DNA of 64,000 nucleotides. Source: Vibrio panuliri. GTDB taxonomy: Bacteria > Pseudomonadota > Gammaproteobacteria > Enterobacterales > Vibrionaceae. Made by a program: the position numbers and the translations under genes. The stretch is from positions 1,054,001-1,118,000 of the forward strand of contig NZ_AP019655.1 in assembly GCF_009938205.1 (NCBI RefSeq), given 5' to 3'. Shown here piece by piece: positions 52,027-59,855 of this stretch (positions are counted from its first letter, which is position 1; each line of letters begins with the position of its first letter). A model generated the notes under the pieces. That model had not been told where the DNA came from, did no database searches, and was given only the letters and a program-made list of their open reading frames with translations.

Positions 52027-53964
52027 CTAATGACGCCCATCGAATTGCTCGTTCTCTAACCACTGCTGAAACATTAAGACGCACCAAAGTTTCTTGGTAT
52101 GGTTCTGTTTACCCGATAAATGCTGCAACCAAATGTCAGACACAAGTTTCTCATTCAAATACCCTTCATCTTTTAAACGTGCAGGGTGCAACAAGCTATC
52201 AGCCCACTCTTTTAACGGCCCTCTTAACCAGTCATCCAGTGGCAGCGAAAAGCCCATTTTAGGTCGGTCAATCAACTCTTTAGGCACATATCGATAGAGC
52301 AACTCTCTTAATGGCCACTTGGTAACGCCATCTTTGAGCTTGATGGATATCGGTAATCGCCAGGCAAATTCAACTAGCTGATGATCAAGCATGGGGACTC
52401 GAGTCTCCAAAGAGACCGACATGGCAGCTCGATCTACTTTGGTCAAAATATCATCGGGTAAGTAAGACAGCATATCGAGCGCCATCATTAACTCAGGCGC
52501 GCTCAGTTCATCGCTCAACTGATTCTCTGTCCAGACAGTGCTCCGCTCTGAACTCTCCAATACGAGGCTAGTAGGGTCGTGCCATTGTGACAGTATATTG
52601 TTGTACAGCGCCTTATCATCATGGGCTGAGATAACATTGGCTACCTTGTGCAGTTTATCTCCAGATAACTTAGCTCCTACTGAGCGAGGCAATATAGACG
52701 TCAACCTGTCAAGTTGAGCAGGACTCAATAACTTAATGCCCTTGGCTATCGGCGTACGAGCCAATAGAGGCAACTTGCGGATTGTGGGCCATTGTTGCTC
52801 AGAAAATGAGTGCCTGTCGTACCCTGAGAAGAGCTCATCACCACCATCACCAGATAGCGCAACAGTCACGTACTGCCTTGCCATTTGCGAAACTAAAAAG
52901 GTAGGGATCTGCGAAGAGTCGGCGAATGGCTCATCATAGATTTGGTGCAAACTCGGGATCACGTTTAGTGCGTCTTGTGAAGAGACGTAAAGCTCGGTAT
53001 GTTCCGTACCCAGATGCTTGGCTACCAACTTAGCGTGTTCGGCTTCGTTAAAAGCTTTATCTTCAAATCCAATCGTAAAGGTTTTAACGGGGTTGCTTGA
53101 GTGCGCTTGCATCAAAGCCACGATAGTCGTCGAATCCACACCTCCAGATAGAAAAGCACCAAGAGGCACATCTGAAATAATCTGCCGATTAACTGATTGT
53201 GTGAGTAACTGATCCAGTTCGTCGACTGCCTGCTGCGCTGTTCCTCGAAACAAATCACTCCGACTTTGGATAATCACATCGGTTGCCGACCAATAGCTAA
53301 CCTTCTCAATATTCAAACTAGAATCAACACTTAGCAGCATACCAGGCATTAACTTCCAAGTGTTTTGATAGATGCAATACGGAGCGGGAACATTACAATG
53401 ACGCATGTATAAACCGAGCGAGTCTCGGTCAATTTGCGCTGAAAAATCAGGATGAGGCTTAAGCGCTTTTAACTCTGAAGCGAACATAAAACTACCATTA
53501 TGCAGCCCATAATATATTGGCTTTTCTCCTAAACGGTCGCGCGCTAGAAATAACCTTTGTAATTGGCTATCCCACAGAGCAAGCGCAAACATTCCGGTAA
53601 AACGAGCTAACGCTGGCTGTAATCCCCATTGCTCGATACACGCCAATATTGTTTCGGTATCAGAGTGGCCCCTCCAATTCCCTTTAGCTAGCTCCTTTCT
53701 TAGCGTTAAGTGGTTATATATTTCACCATTGAAGACCATTTGGTAACGCCCAGAATCAGATACCATTGGTTGGCGACCTGCAGACGATAGATCTTGTATG
53801 GAGAGTCGACGGTGACCTAATGCCAAGCCATTGGGCGGATCGAGCCAATGTCCGTCGCTATCAGGGCCGCGATGGTGCAAGGTATCGTTCATCGCCAGCA
53901 CCGTTTTTTTAAGATAGACATCGTGTCTAGGAGCAAAAGACACAAAACCAGTGATACCACACAT
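52027..53964 (-). CDS. Asparagine synthase (glutamine-hydrolysing), polysaccharide-type
   Basis: 645-residue AsnB-family enzyme. N-terminal glutaminase domain with the nucleophile Cys2 (MCGITGFVSF), HRGPDSDGHW and GEIYNHLTLRK; C-terminal synthetase domain with the ATP PP-loop AFLSGGVDSTTIVALMQ near 250-266 and SGDGGDELFSGYDRH near 371-385. The family member in polysaccharide clusters (as next to sugar transferases) may amidate a uronic acid or amino acid of the polymer rather than make free asparagine; with ugd beside it, amidation of glucuronate is conceivable but unproven. Confidence 0.9.
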   Translation of the reverse strand: MCGITGFVSFAPRHDVYLKKTVLAMNDTLHHRGPDSDGHWLDPPNGLALGHRRLSIQDLSSAGRQPMVSDSGRYQMVFNGEIYNHLTLRKELAKGNWRGHSDTETILACIEQWGLQPALARFTGMFALALWDSQLQRLFLARDRLGEKPIYYGLHNGSFMFASELKALKPHPDFSAQIDRDSLGLYMRHCNVPAPYCIYQNTWKLMPGMLLSVDSSLNIEKVSYWSATDVIIQSRSDLFRGTAQQAVDELDQLLTQSVNRQIISDVPLGAFLSGGVDSTTIVALMQAHSSNPVKTFTIGFEDKAFNEAEHAKLVAKHLGTEHTELYVSSQDALNVIPSLHQIYDEPFADSSQIPTFLVSQMARQYVTVALSGDGGDELFSGYDRHSFSEQQWPTIRKLPLLARTPIAKGIKLLSPAQLDRLTSILPRSVGAKLSGDKLHKVANVISAHDDKALYNNILSQWHDPTSLVLESSERSTVWTENQLSDELSAPELMMALDMLSYLPDDILTKVDRAAMSVSLETRVPMLDHQLVEFAWRLPISIKLKDGVTKWPLRELLYRYVPKELIDRPKMGFSLPLDDWLRGPLKEWADSLLHPARLKDEGYLNEKLVSDIWLQHLSGKQNHTKKLWCVLMFQQWLENEQFDGRH

Positions 53965-54135
53965 ATCCCGCCTCTTCTCACGTTATTACTAAATCTGGAT
54001 TGAAATAATGAAATCGAATTTTCTCTTGGTGGCGTATATTACTTTTCGCCGCCAAGAGTCTTCGTAAATGTTTATTGTGTTTTAGTTTTTATATTGCTAA
54101 CAATGCTGACTTAAGGAACGACTGAGTTCGACCGT

Positions 54136-55536
54136 TCAATATGCGGTTTTACCGACAAATCCTTTGAAAATGGTTAAGAAAATAATCTTAATATCAAGCC
54201 ATAACGACCACTGGCGAATATAGTTAAGATCATACTCGACACGCTTCTCCATCTTATCAACCGTGTCAGTTTCACCACGATAACCATTGATTTGCGCCCA
54301 TCCGGTGATACCTGGCTTCACTTTATGGCGTAGCATGTACTTATCAACTATCTTGCGATACTCCTCATTGTGAGAGACCGCATGTGGTCGCGGACCAACA
54401 ATGGACATGCGTCCTTGCAGGACATTTACAAACTGCGGGAGTTCATCTAACGATGTTCGGCGAATAAAGGCACCAAACTTGGTAACTCGAGGGTCGCCTT
54501 TGGTTGCCTGTTTTACTTCGGCGCCATTGTCCATCACGCGCATCGAGCGGAACTTCCATACCTTTATTTTTTTGCCATCAATCCCATAACGATCCTGTTT
54601 GAAGATAATTGGCCCCGGCGAAGATAGTTTAACGCCGAGTGAAACCGCAAATAATACTGGACTAATAAGAAGTAGGATCAGAGCTGATACGACAATATCT
54701 TCAAGACGTTTAACGAACGTTGACATACCGTAAAAAGGTGTGTCATGAATACTCAAAGTTGGGATGTTACCTACATTACGCCAGCGAGATTGAATGAGAT
54801 CGTATGTGAAGAAGTCAGGCACAATATAAACTCGGGCGGTACTATCAGAGAAGTGGTTGATGATTTGTTTTATTCTTCCACTCGCTTCCATTGGCAGCGC
54901 GACATAGACGTGGCGGAAGTTACGCTCTTTTGCCATTTCAAGAGCGTCATTAATTGAGCCACTGATTGTCGCTTGAGGGCTTTCGCTGGAAAGACGTTCT
55001 TGGCTTCGATCATCAAACACACCTATTAGCTTCAGGCCATGTTCAGGTCTTGTTGCCATTTCATTTGCCAATGCCAACCCCGCAGGTGTCGCACCGATAA
55101 CAATGCTTTTTTGAGTATAAGAGTCACCACGAGCGGAGGCTCTAACTTTATTTGAAATAAAACGATAACTCGTTAAAAAGATTGGGGTGGTAATAAACCA
55201 ACAAGATAAGGCTACGCGGGAGAACTGATCGGTAATTTTAAAACCAAAACCCAGTACTAGAACAAAACCTATGGCACATAGCCAAGCCAGAAGGATCGGT
55301 GCGATAGTTTGTCGTAATGACGACGCCAATGAAGGGTTATATACCCCTAACAGCTCCGCTAAAACACTGTACGATACGACGGCGATACTGGTCGCCAGCA
55401 CATAATGTATATTCCACACGCCAGTATAAAGATACGAGGCAATCAAAATAGTGGTAATAATAAACGCAATGTCCATTATTCGATACGCGATGATGAGCTC
55501 ATCGCCATGTCTCTTGATAATTCCGCTTTCTCTCAT
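54136..55536 (-). CDS. Undecaprenyl-phosphate sugar phosphotransferase (WcaJ/PssY-like)
   Basis: Initiates polysaccharide repeat-unit synthesis by transferring a sugar-1-phosphate to undecaprenyl phosphate. 466 residues from the ATG at 55536, seven bases after AAGGA. Five helices and a CoA-binding-like middle domain are followed by a C-terminal catalytic domain: KRLEDIVVSALILLLISPVL, SPGPIIFKQDRYGIDGKKIK, VWKFRSMRV, SLDELPQFVNVLQGRMSIVG and PRPHAVSHNEEY near 395-406, all diagnostic. Glucose is the commonest substrate of this type. First gene of the polysaccharide module. Confidence 0.92.
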   Translation of the reverse strand: MRESGIIKRHGDELIIAYRIMDIAFIITTILIASYLYTGVWNIHYVLATSIAVVSYSVLAELLGVYNPSLASSLRQTIAPILLAWLCAIGFVLVLGFGFKITDQFSRVALSCWFITTPIFLTSYRFISNKVRASARGDSYTQKSIVIGATPAGLALANEMATRPEHGLKLIGVFDDRSQERLSSESPQATISGSINDALEMAKERNFRHVYVALPMEASGRIKQIINHFSDSTARVYIVPDFFTYDLIQSRWRNVGNIPTLSIHDTPFYGMSTFVKRLEDIVVSALILLLISPVLFAVSLGVKLSSPGPIIFKQDRYGIDGKKIKVWKFRSMRVMDNGAEVKQATKGDPRVTKFGAFIRRTSLDELPQFVNVLQGRMSIVGPRPHAVSHNEEYRKIVDKYMLRHKVKPGITGWAQINGYRGETDTVDKMEKRVEYDLNYIRQWSLWLDIKIIFLTIFKGFVGKTAY

Positions 55537-55958
55537 GGAGTAGTCCTTCACCTAGCCACTATATTATATTTATCTAATATACTTGGATTTATTCCTATTC
55601 AACTAAGAGGCATAGTTTGTATTTTTTTAAGTAAAATAAAACTAAATTTGTTGCCATTATTATCCTGTTCTAGATATTGAGAGTGCAAAACTTCCTATTT
55701 TTGAGACGATGGAAATTAATACTTTTATACCTATCCAAATAACAGACATTTGAGATAGCGATCACTTTTGGCACTAAAGTTAATATTTCCTGGCTGTTCT
55801 AATTCTAATTATTTACACTCAAGTGACTTCAAGGCCTTGAGTATACATATATAAAAAAGCCCCTCTACTTGAGAGGGGCAAAGTTACCATCGCTTATAGT
55901 TATGATCTGATTTCAGTAAAACTATTGTTCGATATCTATGTACTAATGGCTGATGCTG
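55537..55958. other. 422-base region between polysaccharide and pst operons
   Basis: Promoter region for the minus-strand sugar transferase operon plus the pst terminator (55850-55879). A 12-bp perfect palindrome TCAAGGCCTTGA lies at 55829-55840, inside a looser repeat (ACTCAAG/CTTGAGT, 55817-55842). No gene. Confidence 0.55.
55850..55879 (-). terminator. Rho-independent terminator of the pst operon
   Basis: Perfect 8-bp stem GCCCCTCT/AGAGGGGC (55859-55866 and 55872-55879) with a five-base loop, followed on the minus strand by TTTTTTAT. It is 80 bases past the pstB stop. Confidence 0.9.
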
Positions 55959-56708
55959 TTAACCAAAATCACCATTTACATAACCTTGAGTTCGGTCGTC
56001 TCGTGGAGCACTGAAGATCACGTCGGTCGCATCATGTTCAACCAGTTCACCCATCAAAAAGAAAGCGGTACGGTCTGAAATTCGGCGAGCTTGTTGCATT
56101 GAGTGAGTCACGATAACGATAGTGAACTTTTTCTTCAGCTCTTCCATCAGCTCTTCAATTTTATGTGTCGCAATTGGGTCAAGCGCTGATGTTGGTTCAT
56201 CCATCAAAATTACATCGGGCTCCATAGCAATTGTGCGAGCAATACATAAACGCTGTTGCTGACCACCAGAAAGACCAAAGGCGTGCGACTTCAAACGGTC
56301 TTTTACTTCATCCCAAAGTGCTGCGCCACGCAATGAACGCTCCACCACTTCATCAATATACTTCTTGTCCTTAATACCTTGGGCACGCAAACCGTATGCA
56401 ACGTTCTCATAGATACTCATTGGGAAAGGATTAGGCTTTTGAAACACCATCCCAACCTTGATACGCAGATCTGCCACATCAATGTTGCCATAGATATCTT
56501 CATCATCCATGGTCAATTTACCTGTGATTTTGACCCCTTCAATTAAATCATTCATACGGTTCAAGCAACGCAATAGCGTTGATTTTCCGCAACCTGAAGG
56601 TCCAATCAAGGCGGTCACTTGGCGCACTGGAATTGGTAAGTTAATTGATTTTAGCGCTTGGTTTTCGCCATAAAACAGATCTAGGTTTTCGATATTAAAT
56701 TTGTTCAT
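55959..56708 (-). CDS. pstB: Phosphate ABC transporter ATPase PstB
   Basis: ATPase of the high-affinity phosphate importer. 249 residues, normal for PstB. Walker A GPSGCGKSTLLRCLNRMND near 37-55, signature LSGGQQQRLCIARTIA near 147-162, Walker B VILMDEPTSALDPIAT near 167-182 and H-loop VTHSMQQARR. Last gene of pstSCAB, 40 bases after pstA. No phoU follows on this strand within the window, unlike the E. coli operon. Confidence 0.95.
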   Translation of the reverse strand: MNKFNIENLDLFYGENQALKSINLPIPVRQVTALIGPSGCGKSTLLRCLNRMNDLIEGVKITGKLTMDDEDIYGNIDVADLRIKVGMVFQKPNPFPMSIYENVAYGLRAQGIKDKKYIDEVVERSLRGAALWDEVKDRLKSHAFGLSGGQQQRLCIARTIAMEPDVILMDEPTSALDPIATHKIEELMEELKKKFTIVIVTHSMQQARRISDRTAFFLMGELVEHDATDVIFSAPRDDRTQGYVNGDFG

Positions 56709-56748
56709 GCTGTTTATCTCTTAAATCTTAAATTCGTCGTGTGCTAGT

Positions 56749-57612
56749 TTAGTAAGTTGCTGTATTAAAACGTCTGGCAATCAGTTTAGTCACCGTGTTG
56801 ATAAGCAAAACCACCACAATAAGTACTGTCGCTGTACCGTATGCTTGATTCCATTCTTCAATGGTAAATAGCTCGGTAGTCAGTTTGTATAGGTGTACCG
56901 TTAGAGTGCGCCCTGAATCCATCAACGAGTCAGGAATACGCGCCACCATACCTGCGGTAAGAAACACAGGTGCCGATTCACCAATAACACGACCAATACT
57001 TAAAATGACCGAAGTTAAGATACCTGGCATTGCACTTGGCAAAATTAAGCGCCAGATGGTGTAAATTTTAGAAGAGCCTAGTGCATAAGAACCTTCACGG
57101 TAGGTTTGGGGCACCGCCATAAGCGCTTCTTCAGTTGTACGAATAATCACAGGTAAAATCAGGATACTTAGGGTCAATGCACCTGAAAGAATCGAGAAAC
57201 CTAAACCGAGTATTGCGACGAAAAAAGTCATACCAAACAGACCAAAAATGATCGATGGAATACCCGCCAGTGACTCAGTACAAAAACGAATAACTTTTAC
57301 TAAACGACTGCCCACTTTGGCATATTCGGTTAGATAGATAGCCGTCATAATACCCAGCGGTGCCGCAACAGCGATAGACGCGACTACCATGTAAATTGTT
57401 GAGACAATCATCGGGAAGATACCGTGTTCTTCACCAGTACGAGTGTAATTGTCGGTAATAAAGTTCCAGTCTACGTGCTGTAAGCCGTTAGAGAGAATGT
57501 ACCAAATAATCCAAAACAGAAAACCGACTGTTAGCGCGGCTGCCGCCCAAATAAAACCATTTAAAATTTGGTCTTTTACTTGGCGAGCTTGTTTTAATTT
57601 TGCGTAATCCAT
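56749..57612 (-). CDS. pstA: Phosphate ABC permease PstA
   Basis: Inner-membrane permease of about 287 residues with six helices, partner of PstC. ATPase-contacting loop EGSYALGSSKIYTIWRLILP near 178-197 and GESAPVFLTAGM near 218-229. Several starts are possible in 12 bases (TTG 57624, ATG 57618, ATG 57612); I choose 57612 because GGTGAT stands four bases before it. Directly after pstC. Confidence 0.92.
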   Translation of the reverse strand: MDYAKLKQARQVKDQILNGFIWAAAALTVGFLFWIIWYILSNGLQHVDWNFITDNYTRTGEEHGIFPMIVSTIYMVVASIAVAAPLGIMTAIYLTEYAKVGSRLVKVIRFCTESLAGIPSIIFGLFGMTFFVAILGLGFSILSGALTLSILILPVIIRTTEEALMAVPQTYREGSYALGSSKIYTIWRLILPSAMPGILTSVILSIGRVIGESAPVFLTAGMVARIPDSLMDSGRTLTVHLYKLTTELFTIEEWNQAYGTATVLIVVVLLINTVTKLIARRFNTATY

Positions 57613-57627
57613 AGTCATCACCAATTG

Positions 57628-58560
57628 TTACTTCGTCTTTTGACGGTTTAGGTAAAGAAGCGCTGCATTAAGTGCCATGATAAACGCGAGTAGAACCACA
57701 CCTGTCGCGTAAAGCGCGTTAGCGTGCACACCACTTGCGTAAGACATCTCAATCGCGATGTTGGCAGTTAGAGTACGAGCCGAATCGAGAATGCCTTGTG
57801 GCATCGCCGGCGCATTACCCATAACCATGATAATCGCCATGGTTTCACCTAATGCACGACCAATACCCAGAATGACGCCAGTCATAATGCCTGAGCGAGC
57901 GGCTGGAACGAGCAACTTAAAGATGGTGTAAATTTTTGAAGCCCCTAGCGCTAAAGAGCCTTCTTTATACGTTCTCGGCACTGCGCGAATTGAGGTTTCT
58001 GAAACGGTAATAACCGTTGGGAGGATCATCACACCGAGTACGATAATACCCGCTAATATGGTATTACCCGCAGGGACGTTAAATACATCCTGGATCAGTG
58101 GAACAATAATAACTAAGCCGAAGAAACCATAAACTACCGATGGAATACCGGCGAGCAGTTCAACCGCAGGGCGGATGATATCGGCGACGCGCTTAGGCGC
58201 AATTTCAGCAATAAAGATAGCGGTTAACACACCGACTGGTACGCCAACTACCACGGCACCGAGTGTCGATACCATAGAGGCGACGATCATAGTTGCGACA
58301 CCGTAAAGCGCAGGTGGCAACCACTCTTGGCCAAATACGATACCGGTTACACCGGCTTCTTGAAATGCAGGAATAGATTCTTTAACAATGAAATAGGCAA
58401 TAACTGCTAGAGATACAATACCAATAACAGCACTGGTCAGAAACAAGCCATGGAAAATGCGCTCTTTCCAATCTACACGCTTCTTAGCGCGCAGACCCGA
58501 CTTTGCAATTTGAGTCGCTTCAGTGTTCATAAGCTTTTCACTATTTGTTGCGATGGTCAT
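57628..58560 (-). CDS. pstC: Phosphate ABC permease PstC
   Basis: Inner-membrane permease of 310 residues with six helices, starting after a cytoplasmic stretch of about 35 residues. The ATPase-contact loop is EGSLALGASKIYTIFKLLVP near 199-218 and the family sequence GRALGETMAIIMVMGNAP near 238-255. LAGIPSVVYGFFGLVIIVPL near 145-164 is typical. It follows pstS with a 153-base gap holding a hairpin, so it is probably transcribed less than pstS. Confidence 0.94.
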   Translation of the reverse strand: MTIATNSEKLMNTEATQIAKSGLRAKKRVDWKERIFHGLFLTSAVIGIVSLAVIAYFIVKESIPAFQEAGVTGIVFGQEWLPPALYGVATMIVASMVSTLGAVVVGVPVGVLTAIFIAEIAPKRVADIIRPAVELLAGIPSVVYGFFGLVIIVPLIQDVFNVPAGNTILAGIIVLGVMILPTVITVSETSIRAVPRTYKEGSLALGASKIYTIFKLLVPAARSGIMTGVILGIGRALGETMAIIMVMGNAPAMPQGILDSARTLTANIAIEMSYASGVHANALYATGVVLLAFIMALNAALLYLNRQKTK

Positions 58561-58653
58561 AAATAAGTCTCACTAGGCTAACCTTACCCTTCTCAATTGA
58601 AGTGTTATAACCAACGTTGTGGATATAACTTGTAATGCCAGCTGTGAAAGAAA

Positions 58654-58680
58654 GTGCTCAGCCCAATCGAGGCTGAGCAA
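58654..58680 (-). terminator. Attenuator hairpin between pstS and pstC
   Basis: Perfect 8-bp stem GCTCAGCC/GGCTGAGC (58656-58663 and 58671-58678) with a seven-base loop, followed on the minus strand by ACTTTCTTTC. A weak terminator in the position expected for raising binding-protein yield over the membrane complex. Confidence 0.7.
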
Positions 58681-58713
58681 GGGTATTTCAATTAATATTT
58701 GATTGAGCAAATA

Positions 58714-59535
58714 TTAGTTAACTGAGATGTAGCCTTTTTGGTCTACTAGCGTTTGCGCGTCATCAGACAGCATCCAATCTAGGAATTTTTGCGTTTCTGC
58801 TGATGGCTTGCCGTCTTTGTAAAGAACAAGGAAAGGACGAGCAACTTGGTATGAGTTGTTTTTAACGTTCTCTACAGTCGCTTCAGTGCCATTGATTGCT
58901 AGTGCATTTACCGAGCCATCAACAGTGCCTAGTGAGATGTAGCCAATCGCGTATGGGTTTGATGCCACCATTGTTTTAAGAGCACCGTTACCATTCGCTA
59001 CTTGCGCACGTTGAGAGATAGCTGACACTTTCTTATCACCAATCTTTCTCTTAAGTTTCATGATATCTTCAAATGCACCACGCGTACCTGATGCCGTGTC
59101 ACGTGTGATTGCCACGATAGGCTTATCTGCACCGCCAACGTCTTTCCAGTTGGTCACTTCACCTTTGTAGATTGCTGTTACTTGCTCAGCAGTAAGACCT
59201 TGCAGGTCATTCTTCGGGTTCACTACAACTGCGATGCCATCTAGAGCAACCGTTAGCTCTTTAAGTGCAGGTTCTTTTTCAGACTCTTTAAGGTTACGTG
59301 AAGACATACCTAAGTCTGCACTACCATTTTTAGCGGCTTTAACGCCTGCGGATGAGCCCGGTCCTTGGACTTCAATGAATACATCTGGATTGGTCTTCAT
59401 GTATGTTTCTGAGAAAACTTCCATCAGCGGAGTTACACTACTAGAACCTACTGCTGAGATAGTTTCTTTCGCTAGTGCTGGAGTTACTGTCAGAGTACCT
59501 AGTAGCGCGATTGCACCGATAACTGTCTTTTTCAT
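58714..59535 (-). CDS. pstS: Periplasmic phosphate-binding protein PstS
   Basis: High-affinity phosphate capture protein, 273 residues from the ATG at 59535 (seven bases after AAGGA; the GTG one codon earlier is less likely). Signal peptide about 1-22, cleaved after TPALA. Phosphate-binding loops: VGSSSVTPLMEVFSETY near 29-45, RDTASGTRGAFED near 145-157 and a SSAGVKAAKNG segment near 62-72. It is the shorter PstS type common in Vibrio. Phased PhoB-type repeats lie upstream. Confidence 0.95.
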   Translation of the reverse strand: MKKTVIGAIALLGTLTVTPALAKETISAVGSSSVTPLMEVFSETYMKTNPDVFIEVQGPGSSAGVKAAKNGSADLGMSSRNLKESEKEPALKELTVALDGIAVVVNPKNDLQGLTAEQVTAIYKGEVTNWKDVGGADKPIVAITRDTASGTRGAFEDIMKLKRKIGDKKVSAISQRAQVANGNGALKTMVASNPYAIGYISLGTVDGSVNALAINGTEATVENVKNNSYQVARPFLVLYKDGKPSAETQKFLDWMLSDDAQTLVDQKGYISVN

Positions 59536-59592
59536 CACAATTTCCTTTAGTGGCTTTATTGCCGTTGTGTTTCATTCAACGCTGCTCACTTT

Positions 59593-59643
59593 AGAACTCA
59601 AATATGACAGTTGTGTTTCACTTAATTGAAGCCTATATGACAT
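59593..59643 (-). promoter_or_regulatory. Phased Pho boxes upstream of pstS
   Basis: On the minus strand ATGTCAT (59637-59643) and CTGTCAT (59604-59610) are exactly 33 bases apart, three 11-base PhoB repeat units; the units between (GCTTCAA, GTGAAAC) and after (GAGTTCT) are weaker. This resembles the multiple Pho boxes of E. coli pstS. The last strong unit is about 70 bases before the start codon. Confidence 0.72.
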
Positions 59644-59721
59644 TTGGCTGTCACAGAGGAATATTCGTTTAATATCCGTACAACTTCGACCAAAGGAATC
59701 AATAGTGGTTGTTTTTAAAGC

Positions 59722-59752
59722 TAAAAAGCCAGCCGATAATTCGACTGGCTTA
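59722..59752 (-). terminator. Rho-independent terminator of the PTS EIIABC gene
   Basis: Stem AAGCCAG/CTGGCTT (59726-59732 and 59745-59751), extended inward by further pairs, followed on the minus strand by UUUUU. It lies about 105 bases past the stop codon. Confidence 0.82.
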
Positions 59753-59855
59753 AGCTCAACCTAGGTTGATTTCAGGAACATAAATGTCCGGGGGGAGACA
59801 GATATATACTCAAATGACTTGTTCCCGACGGGAAAGTTCCCTTGCGATGACAGCA

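Larger units (their letters stand above)
59536..59855. other. 320-base region between pstS and PTS EIIABC gene
   Basis: Contains the pstS promoter with PhoB-type repeats (59604-59643) and the terminator of the EIIABC gene (59722-59752). The stretch 59755-59855 shows nothing recognisable; an open frame there has no ribosome site. Confidence 0.6.

Noticed and set aside
55740..55800. TTGGCAC-like sequence resembling a sigma-54 -24 element
   Set aside because: The -12 GC is missing and it faces away from the polysaccharide genes.
59234..59629. 131-codon plus-strand open frame over the pstS start
   Set aside because: Covers the pstS signal peptide and Pho boxes antisense; no ribosome site.
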